Origin: Anseranas semipalmata
Lineage: Eukaryota; Chordata; Aves; Anseriformes; Anseranatidae
Assembly (NCBI GenBank): GCA_013399115.1
Contig: VXAA01006526.1
Span: forward strand, 578,664-642,663
Direction: 5' to 3'
Length of the DNA stretch: 64,000 bases
Both the position numbers and the translations under genes were made by a program. The notes below the pieces were generated by a model. The model was not told where the DNA came from, did not search any database, and saw only the letters and a list, made by a program, of their open reading frames with translations. Shown here one piece after another: positions 50,908-62,866 of the stretch. Numbering within the stretch: the stretch's first letter is position 1; each line of letters begins with the position of its first letter.

Positions 50908-51970
50908 CCTTTTTTTTTTTAAAGGAAGGCAGTGAGAGCTTGTAATGAACTGCTTCACTAAACAGGCTGCTCTGTTCAATGCTAATTGCAGTTTAAGTTC
51001 AGGGCTTTCACATTTCTGTGTGCAATATTCTATGCAAAGGCAAGTAGGTATATACGAACTTGCTGTGTTGAAAAGCAGGAAGGACTTGGCACATTGACAG
51101 ATTAGATTTGGTTACAAAACCACTTTTTGCAGGCTGAGTGTATTGTGTTTATAGCTCTGTGGGTAGCAAGAGGAACAGTGGTTTGGTTTATTTGGCAGTA
51201 AAACACAAATTGAAACAATATAAAATTCATTAGAAGAGCAGAAAGCTTGGAGGTGAACATCAGTCAGAGCAGGCAGGAATTTGGGTTATGCAGAGGAGAA
51301 GATCTAAAAGATGAAAAAAGATGGTAACTCACAGTGTCTATTTTAGTTACTTCAAGAAATAACTTCAAACCTTGTTCCAGAAAGCAATGGGCGTCTTTGG
51401 TGACAAGAAATGGTGTGGTTAGGCCCAGAAAAACTGCGGATCCCTGGCTTAAATTCCCTGTTCCACCGCACTTTATTACCTGAATCAATTCTTTCTGGAT
51501 CCATAAAAATACTTGACTCCTAGTTCCCATTAAAGCAGATTTTGTTTGACTTGGAGGGATCTTAAAGATTAAATTTGCTTTAGCTTTCCATCTGTGGAAT
51601 ATGAATAATAGTAGTATATTCTACTTGAGCTGCTACAAAGGGAAAAGAACATGACAGGAGCTTCAAATCATGGAAGTTCCAGAAACTGAAAGACAGATGT
51701 GAGAAAAGAATGTAGCTTACATATGAATCACTCCTTTGAAGATGTTTCTGCTTGTCTATTTTGCATTGAAACATGTACTTCGGGTACTTTCATTTTGATT
51801 TTATATCTATTAAATAGTTGAATGGATCTTAAGCTTTTATTGTTACACTGAAGCAAAAGTTGTGGGAAAGCAATTTCTCTAAATTGGAAGAAAAACAAAC
51901 CTTTCACCTCTCCTAATTGCACCAGTCTGACAATCCATTATAGTTCTAGATTCTTTGATTGCTATTGCAA

Positions 51971-51990
51971 AAATAAATAAATAAATAAAT
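51971..51990 (+). repeat. (AAAT)5 microsatellite
   Basis: Five perfect AAAT units. A second short tract of the same motif lies about 80 bp downstream. Confidence 0.95.
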
Positions 51991-52071
51991 CCTTCCCACC
52001 TCTGCATGTTTTCAAAATATTTTCTGCTTGTGCTCTTTCAGCTTTGATTAGGTCTCTTGGGAAACAGTCGC

Positions 52072-52088
52072 ATAAATAAATAAATAAA
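52072..52088 (+). repeat. (AAAT)n microsatellite, second tract
   Basis: About four ATAA units. The same motif twice within 120 bp may reflect a local duplication or independent slippage. Confidence 0.9.
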
Positions 52089-52299
52089 GGATGTGAGTAT
52101 TGTTAAACACCTGTGTTTTGGCCTTCTGTCCCAAGACTGAGTATGCCTTCAACAGTAAACATGTAAAGGACTGTCTGATCTGCATTAGAGAAAATTTACT
52201 CAGGGGAGGGCATATGCCCAAATTCTCGGGGTACTGCAGCAGTTAAGAGAAAAGCACTTTTGTTTTTGACACGCTTTACCAGTGTCTGCCTGACATGGA

Positions 52300-52323
52300 A
52301 TGAAGCCATCCTACTGGCTTCAT
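52300..52323 (+). repeat. 9-bp inverted repeat, 6-nt loop
   Basis: ATGAAGCCA and TGGCTTCAT are exact reverse complements around TCCTAC. It is too short for a microRNA precursor. Confidence 0.85.
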
Positions 52324-53361
52324 GCTGGCATGGTGTTCATGCATCCATCGTGTAAGTTCTCCTTGATGATACAGGAGTGAATTGAATCCATATAGACCCT
52401 ATGATGGACCAATCTCCTTGAAGATTTCTGATGGAGAAAAGGAGAAAGCATCTATGGTAGTGCAACAGGTTTGGAGAGAACCAACACTTCTCTTGCAGAA
52501 GTCCGGCACCATAACTTTTAAAGTGTGCTGAAGGAGAACTCAGTATGATGAGTTCTGGTAGTGACCATTTCTAGGATCCTGAAAGCAGTCACCAGACAAG
52601 TCCATTCCACAGGGAGAAACAAAAATGAAATGAGAGCTCTGTTATACAGGAGTACAGTGAAAGATATTGTCAATGGGAACACTTTCTGGGAAGAGCAGCC
52701 AACAAATAGAAGGCTCTGTTTTGGAGTGGTAGAATTCATTGGTTTCCATCCTTTTCAGCTTTTTTTCTATAACGGTAGAATATTTCCATGCCAAATATAT
52801 TTGATCACTAATAGGTGTATGCACCCTTTTCTGCAGTGGGGGATATAAAAGGATGATCATTTTTATGCTGTTTAGAATCTGTGGAATTATCTGGAGGGAG
52901 GAGTCAAGTGTCTGAAAGTGAGTATGAAAGCAGATAGCTTAATATTTTTTATTACATTATTTACATGAAAAAATATGAAAAAATCATGCTCCTTCACCTA
53001 AGTATAAAAATGTTAAAATCCAACAGCGATAGACACTTTCCAAACAATCTTACATATGTGAACAGTCTTTTACTTAGTCAATTAGGGTATATTTGTATTA
53101 GTATTTTTGTTGGGACTTTTAATGAAAATCTTCCAAATCTTTTCAAGATCTTTGCATCCAGATTCTTCAAATAATGAATTCTACTATGGGTTCTTCCTAA
53201 AACCACAGATGTATCCAAAGATACTGTTATATAAGGGAAATGGAATTGGAACATAAAGGGGAGAGAAGCTTTCATTCTCTTGTATCACCTTATGCCTTAC
53301 TTCCAAATATTTTTTATAATGGTTACAGTTCATTGACTCGTACAATAATGAGGCTCAAATT

Positions 53362-53378
53362 AAAAAAAAAAAAAAAAA
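53362..53378 (+). repeat. Poly-A tract (A17)
   Basis: Seventeen A, the longest A run on the plus strand. No retrotransposed sequence is recognised upstream of it. Confidence 0.95.
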
Positions 53379-55904
53379 TCCTTAGTTTCATTATTCTTCG
53401 GTGTAAAATTGTCCTTGGATTGCAGCTTGCATGTTTCTTTTGTGTCTAGTAAAAAGGAATCTTAAGATTAAGACCTCTACATAAGTACGTGTAAAAATAA
53501 AAATACTGTCTAGATACTTGCATCACTATCACTACATCACCTCACCCTATCACTTTCATATGATATTCACTCCGATTCCTGGAAAAAATAGAATTAACCA
53601 TATGTGTAATTTCTTTGAAGCACCTAATAGGATCTGTTTAATGCAAAAATAATAAAATAATAAAAAAAAGAATTTAGCTGGAATGGGAATGTAGGGAGCG
53701 GGTGTCTGGCTGGAGGGAGGAGAGCAGTATTTCTGTGGAAATACAGAACAGTGGACAGGGGTCATAGTGGTTAATTGAGCTAAAGATTTGGCCTACTTAA
53801 ACAGTGTGCTGTTGCTGACTACTCTTGGATGATTTTCAGTAAATTTATAATTGATGTGGAGTTTTAAGAAATTATTAAACTTTGCATTTACAGGAGTTTT
53901 GAAGTTACATAAAAACAGTTAGTTTCTTATGACACCTCATTTTAATATGTTAAAATTTAGAGGAAAAAAAGAAAATATGGACTGTTACTTTAGAAATATT
54001 TTATGAAAGGGGTGTGTTCTTTGCATCTGACTTCAGCTTATTTGCACTTTTTAAAAAAAAAGGCAAAAGAAAACTCATATCTAGGTGTAATAGTACTAAA
54101 ACAATTTAAAAGTCGTTATAAAAATTGACTAATTCTTATTAGTTATGTTGGAAATTCAAACAAAATGCAAGAGTGATAAAAATAATCAGAGGCACAAAGA
54201 TCCAGGAGGTAGGCATAGCATGTGAGACAGTTTGGCCATAGTCCTGGTTCAGTTATGGACTGTCTGGGAGGCTTGGAAATGGTCTTTCAGCTGTTTGTGC
54301 CAGCCCTTGCCCTCCTGCCTATATCCCACTTATATTTCCACAGTATGTTGATGCAGAAGCCTGACCTCAGTCTAAGGGCAACAGAGGTACAAAAGCTGTA
54401 AGTCAGTTAGGCACGTGGATGTCCTTGGTGCCTCATACTTATCTTTTTCTTGTAGTATTCATCTCAAAGATAACTTTGAGGGGGAAAAAAAAGTTGTGAT
54501 AAGTGATTGTAATAAGTTTAATGTTCATAGAAGATGCTAGATTGAGAACACTGGTGAATAAAATTATTCATGAGGCAGGTAGTTATTGTATAGATGGGGT
54601 ACGATCTCAGAATTACTATACTCTTGACTTTGAGGAATTCTATTAGTGGGACTTCTGACTCTGCATGGCACAAGTGGAAAACAGTCTGATTCCTTGTATT
54701 TTTCTGTAACTGGAAAAAATCAGAGACCTGAAGATACGTTACTGACAAAATACCAATCTCTCAGCTGCAAGCAGAGGCCAGTGGTGTCTAGGAGGAGCTG
54801 ATGTCCTCAACCTGTAGAAGAGTGGCACTAGAGCCATTTTGCCTCAAAAGGGGGGAAAAAGCCTATGGAGAGCTGAAATTGTGGCTTGCAATATTGGTGA
54901 CCTCAGGGAATCCTGGATGTACTGAAACCTTGTGGCTGCACTTACTTTCTTATTCTGCTAACAGCAAGGTGGAGTGCTCTAAGATCACCTAACCTCTCTT
55001 CACCTTTGTAGGGACACTTTTTTTTAACACAATTATTAATTTCTTGGCTTGTTAAGCTGTTTTAAGGAACAGATTAAAGCACAGCAGGCTCTTGCACTGG
55101 CTGTACCTCACTAGAAAAAATGGCCCTGGGTGATCCAACCTTATGTCAAAGCCAGCCACCTTGACAGTGAAGCAGATTGAGAGAAGAGCTTGTGTTTCTG
55201 TTTTACCTTCCTTGTCAGTGTTTTCACTGGAGCTGCTAATAAGAATTTATAATGTTGTAAACTAAAATGATTTCTGGAAGTGCTAGTTTCTGGTATGTTC
55301 ATCTGTAGCTTTTCTTTTTCCTTTTTTTAAAGCAGTTTGAACTTTTCTGACTTCAGTAATGTAGGCATAAGGTCAAACTAACTTCCCAGTAAATTAATGC
55401 ATTGAATTGAAATGTGCCTTTGCATAACATGATGCAGTGTGGCTCATGCCTTTGTTTTGTTTTTGTATTAGTCTGAAGAGAGTAGAATGAAAAATTAAAT
55501 TAGAACCTGAACTGGTTTCTATCACACAGCCTGAGCTTGGCCTTCTTTGGTATATAATTTTGCAGAAGTGTTTGTGCAGTGGTACATCAAGAGGCATATC
55601 TGTGCATTACCCACTTATGGTATGCAGCTTGCAACAGCCATCTGCTCAAATCTCCTCTCCTTTTCAGTGTAGCCTATGAGTCTAAAATATTGATAAACCA
55701 TCTCTGTTAAATTAAGCCTAAAAGACTAAATAGGGGAAAAGACTGTAAGCAATAAATTTCCTAGACATTCATACAATGTGTGTTTCTATTAATATCACAG
55801 ATAAGGAACCTTAAAAATCCAACACATGTAATCATTGTTTTCAAGTGATATGAAGGAGGATAAAAATTTTAGGTAGGCTAGCATAGAGATAATGGAAAAA
55901 ATAC

Positions 55905-55962
55905 TCCCCAAGGACTAGATGATCTTGTAGGTCCTTTTCAACCTTGTGTTTCTATGATCTAT
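55905..55962 (+). mobile_element. Avian CR1 LINE 3' tail (short)
   Basis: 'GGACTAGATGATCTTGTAGG' followed by TCCTTTTCAACCTTGTG and 'TCTATGAT' is the bird CR1 3' terminus. About 55 bp remain; the sequence upstream is not recognised. It has the same orientation as the 14.7 kb tail and is somewhat more diverged. Confidence 0.8.
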
Positions 55963-58499
55963 ATCTACAGACAGCTTAGTCACTGTGCTGTAGTTACTGG
56001 TGTAGCTGTAAATAAAACATCCTGCATTGTGTGCCACCTCTAAGTGTGCTGTTGAGGATTATATTTCCATGGGTAAAGCAGAAGTTTTTTTGCTGATTTT
56101 TTTTTTTTTTTTGTAGTCAAAGAACCACCACTTCTGAATAACTTCTACCCAATGCTTCCATGTTAAGAAGCTGCCCTAGCTGGCAATAGTGAAGAAAGAT
56201 TAAGAAAAAAGCCTTTATTTTTCTTCTGCTCTTCATTAACATCTCTCTAGTCCATCTAATGAAAAGGTAGAACTTTTTGAACAGTAATGACTTACACAGG
56301 AGGTACTTTCCTGACAATTAGTTCATGAACTGATGTCAGGACCAACTCAGTTGTCTCTACAGAAATGGGAAGAGCAAATCCAGCCCTTTATCCTAGCCAA
56401 GGGCTTGTCTGTCACGTGTGGATCATGAAGGGTCTGTGCGTAATGCAGCAGGAAATGAGATACATTAGAAAAGGGTTTAAAGCAGCTGGCTCAGGTACAG
56501 CAAGCAGTGGGGAAAGAACTGCAGCAAAGAACTGGGGAAAGGCTGTAGGGTTTAATGTGTATACTCAGAGCAACTAGCCCCAAAGAGCTCTATGAATATC
56601 TTGCTCTTAGTACCAAAGTTGGGTGTTTTAAAGCTCCTTGAAGGAGTTGCAGTTGTATCTTTTGGCTCCAGGGTAGATGTGTGTAGAGGCAACAGCTCCA
56701 ACATTGTTTATATCACAGTTTTAAAGTAAACATATGGTAGAAACAGAAAAAGAAGCAGTTCTTAGAGCTGGAACAATTTATCCAGCTAGTTAACAGCATT
56801 TGGTGAAGTTCCACATGCAGTCCTCCTGGGTACATGCACTGGGTTGGCTTTAGATACAAGCAGTTTAAGTGAGTGTTGGCTGCCATATGTCGAGGAGGGG
56901 GGATCCTGGTGTCAACAAATAGCCCAAAGGGTGCTGTGTGCCTCTGAAATCCTTACAACTGTTGGTTTATGTAAAGAAGAAGCTATCACCTTGCCCGCTA
57001 AACTCCATAATCTGTTGCTGTCTGTGAGCAAAGCTGGTGCCTGCTCTCTTGAGAGCTCATCAGTGTCAGAGACAGCACAAAGATCTTCTGAAGTTAAAAT
57101 ATAAGAAAGGAATGGGAGATATGAGGCTTGGACAGGGCCAGAGCATTAGTCTAAATCTTTAAAGGAAGCAGAAGGGATTCTATCTCCAAATATTTTTTTT
57201 GACAACCTGTACTTACAGTATAATCAACATGCCTTTTCCACAACACCTCTCTGACTCAACAAAATGATTTGGGAATTTTTGTTACCTCACCTGTCCTGTC
57301 TAAATTCCCCCTCCCATAAAGATTTCCCCTTAAAATCCAGCAGCTGGCAGGATCTGCAGCCTCTAGAAACACCTCCTAATGTGAATAAGATCCATGATAA
57401 GGCATGTCAGAAACAGAGGAATTTTTTTGCAGTTATTTTCTCGTGTATAGTTGTGGGCACCGAGGGGATGTTAGATGTACTCAAAATGAAGAGGTGAAGT
57501 GTTGGAGAGATGACGGCTGAGGAGATCACCTGCCATCACAGCCACAGTAATAAAAAGATTTGTGAAGCTGTTTTATTCCCTGCTTCTAAAAATTTCAGCT
57601 GCCTGGCCCTCTTGCACTGTGAATTCCAGGGCTCCCCAAGGCTGCTCCCTGACCTTCCAAAGCCTGCCCCTGCAGGTGGTTGTTTCTCCCCAGTCTAGCA
57701 GGGATCAGCAATGCCAGTCCCTAGATCATCTCCTCTTTGGTGTTAAATCAGTAGGAAATTTCTTCCCCATGTCTGATTGTCATTTCCAGTTCTTTCCTGC
57801 TTTGACCGAACCCCTCTCTCAAGCCAGTGGCCATACAGTGCTGTGACCTTCAGTTACATCTCTTCTAGCTCCCTTCCGCTGCATTGTTTTACTATTTCTC
57901 TTATCTCACCTTCTCTGCTCCTTGCATGTTCAGTCACCAATGTCTGATATCTAATGTATTGAATGTACTGACTTTCAGGAAAGTTAATTAAACCCCTAGC
58001 ACTAGTGCTGCTTTAGTATTTGTTGTTTTAATTTGATTTTTATGTAGCTGTTTCCATTAACATGCCAACACTTTCTGTAATTTAAACACAGTAGCGTCTG
58101 AAGCTTAGATTACCAAATGATTGCAGCATCTTAGATGATACAATCACATAGTGACAGAAATGCTTTGGTCCTTGGTGCACGTAAATCATATTTCATGCGA
58201 CTATGAAGGTGGGGAATTGCTTCCTTTTACCACAAACGAAGATGCATAGAAAATCCAAGAAAAAACAAAATATACTTTTTGTCTGGTCATAAGTGGTATC
58301 TTTTTTGGGACATCTCAAAACACTGCTATAAGATGGATGTTATATGGCAAATGCTGATCTGGGATATTTGTGTGTTGTATAATGTTATGGAGATAGAAAT
58401 CTGTATTTTGGTATCTTATTTGCAATGCAATAGCAAACTGGGAAGTCTGTAAAATTTGTCCATAATGTTTTTGCTTTCTGCCTGGCTGTGGGTTTTGTC

Positions 58500-58521
58500 T
58501 TTTTTTTTTTTTTTTTTTTTT
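58500..58521 (+). repeat. Poly-T tract (T22)
   Basis: Twenty-two uninterrupted T followed by AATGCTG. Confidence 0.95.
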
Positions 58522-59763
58522 AATGCTGTTTCAGCATTTTCCTGGCTAATAAGGATATGTTTTACATCATTTTAGCAAAGTGGAGCATTGGAATTGTATG
58601 ACTGAAAATCTATATTACCATTTTTTCATTTTTATTATTACTCTTTCATAATTAAGCAATAAATATAAGCCATGCTGATCTGTATGATTATGACAAGATT
58701 TCTTGCATACAACAAAGAAAGAGTAGATAAAAAAAATTCTAGCTTCCCTTAGAAAAATATAACATTAAACTTTCACAAGCAAATTTCATTGTGCTGCCAG
58801 CATACCTTGAATTTGTTCTAAGCTTTTCCATGCACTTTGTTGGAACCAATGTCACACCTCTGGGGGTGTATTTAAGAGTTGATGTAGGCTGCACGTTTTT
58901 CCAGTAAGTGTTACAGTGGCTTGAAGGTGTTTCTGTGACAAACAATACCAAAGAGAAGGAGCTTTGAAGTACTGCTTCTCTCGAGGATGAAAACTTCATC
59001 TATTTGCCGAACTTCTACAAAAATATCAAGTTATTCCAAACTTTAAACAAATCAGTGGTTGCACAGATGAATGAGGCCAAATAAAGACTTGAGATCAAGT
59101 CAGGAAGCTACCTATTACTTTCAAAAGGAGGCAGATTGTGAGGTCAACAGCAGCTTTGAACCAGTGTCCTTTCTTCTGTGTGAACAAGAAGGTGTGGGAG
59201 GTATTGGAAGACCCTGAGGCTGTCATCCCACTGGAGACAGAGATCTGAAAATCCTGTAAGTAGGAGCTAAGGCAAGGGAAGTGTGCTTGTGTGTTTGTAT
59301 GCATGTCAATTTAGGGTAAAATTTTAGGGAAGAGAGCCAAAGAGGTGGAAGCATGTGGAAAGGATGGGGAGAGCAGGATGCAGGTTACACTGGGATTAGG
59401 GAGGTGAGGTTCTCAGAGTGAGGAAAATGGGCATGGGGCCCAAATCTATGGCAAAGTGAGTCTGGATTATTCTGCTCCTTGTGAATTAACTTGATGGTTC
59501 TGTGAAAACTGGCCCACCTGTACTGTGCCTTCATGTTGTGACATTTCACATGTTCACTAAGTATGAGAAGCAGCTCCTGTGTGCCTGCATCATGTGGCAG
59601 GAGTTGTTTGGTCATTATCTTGGGACAACTGGTCTGTTATTTGATAATTTGTGTTTGCCAAATGTGATCTTGGCACTCAAGCCCTGTTCTCATACTTTGT
59701 GTCTCCTTTCAATTTTTCAGATGCTGCCTGTATGTGTGTTGCTTTCTTGTCTGATGTCACGGA

Positions 59764-59800
59764 CTCTTCTTCTTCTTTTTTTTTTTTTTTTTTCTCTCCT
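59764..59800 (+). repeat. 37-bp pyrimidine tract
   Basis: An unbroken C/T stretch of CTCTTCTTCTTC-type sequence followed by T18 and CTCTCCT. Homopyrimidine tracts with partial mirror symmetry can form triplex DNA; that is an inference here. Confidence 0.9.
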
Positions 59801-60469
59801 GTCAACGCGGTTTAGTTATATCAAACTTTCTGGAACTACTGGCCTCAAGTATACAGTTGTAGGTCAAGAGCATCTTTCGGGCATGTGACAGAAAAAAAAT
59901 GATTGTCCCCAAGCTATGTGTCTCTAAATTTCTCTGGTACCTTAGAGTTGTACATAATTCTTTGGCATTTTTGAAGGCAAACCGCCTCTGCTTATATTTC
60001 CACCATGACTGTAATGAAGAGAAGTGATATGATTGAGCTCTGTTGACTGTAAATCTTGTAACTAACTGAATTTTTCAGATTTTTTTTTTCTAAGGAAGAG
60101 AGAAGAAAATATATTTTTTTTTTCTTCTGCCTATGGTTTCTTGAAATTTGGTAAAGTAGAAAGGACAAAAAGCATGTAAGCAAGGAAATATCATGTCCCT
60201 GCTCATTGTTTATTCCACAGCAAAATAGAAAGGAAAGTAAGTTACAAGAATAATAATCCGAACCATGAAATATCTCATCTTGTTTAAAGAAGATAGTGTG
60301 AATCACAGGGAGCCATAATTTTGTAAACAGGTGCAGTGATTTCTGTTATGCAGAGAACTAATGAGGAATAGTGGGTCTGGCTTGGTTAGAACAACAATGC
60401 TGCCCTGCAACCCTCTGTGCTGCGTACTCTGAAGGTGTAAAGCTATGGTCTGGAATTGCAGGAGATTTT

Positions 60470-60560
60470 AATCTCCTAGGTGATCTTTGGCAAATCATTT
60501 CACTTCTCAGTGCTTCTGTTTTACCATCTGTAAGACAGGCAGGATTATATATATGTATGT
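60470..60560 (+). mobile_element. MIR-like SINE fragment
   Basis: The stretch 'GGTGATCTTTGGCAAATCAT' then TTCACTTCTCAGTGCTTCTG then TTTTACCATCTGTAAGACAGG matches the MIR core (consensus roughly TGACCTTGGGCAAGTCACTTAACCTCTCTG.GCCTCAGTTTCCTCATCTGTAAAATGGG) across about 75 bp in the right order. MIR-class SINEs are old in amniotes and survive in birds only as rare relics. The 5' tRNA-derived part is not visible. It could be another SINE sharing the same core or tail. Confidence 0.65.
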
Positions 60561-61534
60561 AAAATACACGTACAAGCATATTGAAAGCTACTGATGGAAA
60601 TTAGGTGGCATCATCATTTATCACATTAAGCATATGTTTATACAAAGCTATAGCAGAGGTTAAGCTTTTGTTCATTATTAAGGATGCAAATTGTTGTCAA
60701 AGCTGCAGAAGGCCTTTGCTTCTCATGTGCGCCAGCTTTCTGCTGATCGCCATTAGAACTGAGAGACAAATCTTCCTGTCAACCTTCATATAAAGGTCTG
60801 CTATCATGTTACAGTTTTATAATCAGACTTCTAATCTTATTCTTACCTGTGTGTAAGGTTTGTTTGTTTTTTAATAGTGTCATGATTTCTCCCTTTCATA
60901 CTTGTGGTGTCATAACTGTGTAGATATACAGATATACAGTCTAAGGCGTGTGAAGTTTACTTTTAACTGTGCTCAGAAGAAGTAGGAATGTGGGGAAAAC
61001 AAGCATGTTGCACTGTGTTGGTAAAGCAGTCTTTTAAAAGCTTTTTATGCCTTTCCTATCCCAAGTTCTACCTGTAAGTTTTCTCCTTGTGTTTTGCTTG
61101 TGAGTAGGATTCAGAGTTGTAATTGAGGAAAAAGCCTTTCCAATGATTTTCCTTCCTTCTGTTTATTAGGTGACCATTTTATTTCTAAGCCAACCTACAT
61201 TTAGCTTTAAAGTTTACTTCCTACGGTATAAAGATCTGTGATCTTTCAAACTATCAAACTGTTTTACTGAAGATTCCAAACTAGACCAGCTGCTCTTCTG
61301 ATAATCACAACATTTCTAATAAGTCTTGAGAGTAACTGAATTAACTGTGATCTTGCCAGTAACAAAGTTGGATTTAAGTGTTAATTTTGGAGTCCCATTA
61401 TGGGACCTTTCCTACAGCTCTTTCTAGTTGAGAAGAATTAGTTATAATGAAAACAATGTTCTTGAATTATCAGGGCATAAAACGAGTACAAATTGTGTGA
61501 TGGATTTTCTTACGGTGTGTCTTGTTCCATTGTG

Positions 61535-61562
61535 GTGTGTGTGTGTGTGTGTGTGTGTGTGT
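61535..61562 (+). repeat. (GT)14 microsatellite
   Basis: Fourteen perfect GT units. It is likely to be length-polymorphic and is also a Z-DNA-capable tract. Confidence 0.97.
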
Positions 61563-62817
61563 AAGTGACTTATTGTTCCTAAGGGGTGTGTGTGGAAGGG
61601 TTTGTAACCGTTAGATCTTATTTTTATCTACTTGATATAGAGACCCACGCTCTCTCATAGAACAAAGCATCGTCCATTTTAATTTCTTCTTGTGTTGGCT
61701 GATTGGCACTCCCTGGGGAAAAAGAGGAATTTCAGGCCTGCAGGGAACATTATAAAGGCTGGGTTTCCCTGGAGACTCTGCTATAAAATGTAGTAGTGTG
61801 CTTATTTAAGCAGCGTGTTCTGCAGAATATGATGTCTGCATCATAAAATCTGTTTAATGGGATTTGAGGTTTGGGGTTTGATTAGTGGAGGTTGAGGTCT
61901 GGATTTTTACAGGTATCTTTGTTGCTCCACTAACTTTTTGTAGTACATAGAAAATTTGAATAGTAGCAGGGTAGTAGTTGTCCCAGGATGTTGTGACCTC
62001 CCCAGAAATTTCATTCTAATCCCAATTTAATGTTGGGAACACTGGAATCAATATGTTCCCACAGAATATCTAGGTGTCAGGAAACTCGCTGTTTTCTGAT
62101 GAAAAGCTCTTTAAACCAAAACGTTTGTGAGATAATACAAACACAACATTTTCTGAGACTATGCTGTTACTACTGAGATGAAAATATTTGCCAAAATACA
62201 TGGTTCATTTGTAGACAATTGCAATTAGAGAAACCATTGATCCCTGTGGTAATTTTTCATTCTCCAAGATTTTTCCATTACTCTTAATCTTCTGAGACAT
62301 GTGAATCTTCATCTCTTCCTCTTTGGATATGACAATTCCGAAGTCCCTTTTCTGATCTGGGACTAAGTTACTGACAGCAATGCTTTCTCTCTCAATGTTG
62401 TACAAGTAATGAATTTAATACATTAAGCATATATTTAATCAGATATTACATTTTCAGACAATATTTAGTCTGATATTTATACTCATTTATTTATTACTTT
62501 AACCTTCTGAAAAGTAACTGAAAAATATTCACAGACCACTCCAGAGCAGCAAACCTTCCACTGTAATGCTGAAATATCAGACAACAATTGGAGATCCTCA
62601 GCCCCAACCTTTCATTTAGCATGATTTTGCTTGCCTTGTTCAGATTGATGAGATAACAGCTTGAGATGATGGTTTCATTACAGTCCCTCTTTGCTTTATC
62701 TTTCCTGTTTATTTAAAAGATGGTCAAAATCTCACACAGCATGTTGTCTCCTATGTGCAGAAATTAATTCTTTGGATTTGCATTTCAAGCATCCCATTGT
62801 TCCATTGCATAGTTTTT

Positions 62818-62866
62818 TATATATATATGTACACACACGTGTGTGTATGTGTACACACATATATAC
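62818..62866 (+). repeat. 49-bp alternating purine-pyrimidine tract
   Basis: Purine and pyrimidine alternate without a break for 49 bases through AT, AC and GT segments. Inside it, TACACACACGTGTGTGTA (62830-62847) is a perfect 18-bp palindrome with a single central CpG. Such tracts can adopt Z-DNA or cruciform forms under negative supercoiling. It probably grew from compound AT/GT microsatellites. Confidence 0.93.

Larger units (their letters stand above)
50908..55904. other. Non-coding stretch, no gene seen
   Basis: No gene or certain transposon is seen. Items inside are (AAAT)5 at 51971-51990, a second (AAAT) tract at 52072-52088, a 9-bp inverted repeat at 52300-52323, and A17 at 53362-53378. 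52.88-52.94 kb has a faint likeness to a CR1 ORF2 end segment that I do not accept as a feature. Open frames are 95 codons or fewer and unremarkable. Confidence 0.7.
55963..60469. other. Non-coding stretch, no gene seen
   Basis: No gene is supported. Items inside are T16 at 56097-56112, T22 at 58500-58521, and a 37-bp all-pyrimidine tract at 59764-59800 that includes T18. The 128-codon frame at 59502-59888 (plus) owes its Leu/Phe-rich part to that tract. 56.84-57.85 kb has several open frames of 60-94 codons, but none is recognised as a family. Confidence 0.7.

Noticed and set aside
52875..52945. Faint likeness to a CR1 ORF2 end segment (TGGAATTATCTGGAGGGAGG)
   Set aside because: Only about 20-30 bases agree and neighbouring consensus blocks are missing.
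59502..59888. 128-codon plus-strand frame with a hydrophobic segment
   Set aside because: The hydrophobic Leu/Phe part is the pyrimidine tract read as protein; no signal, domain or context supports a gene.
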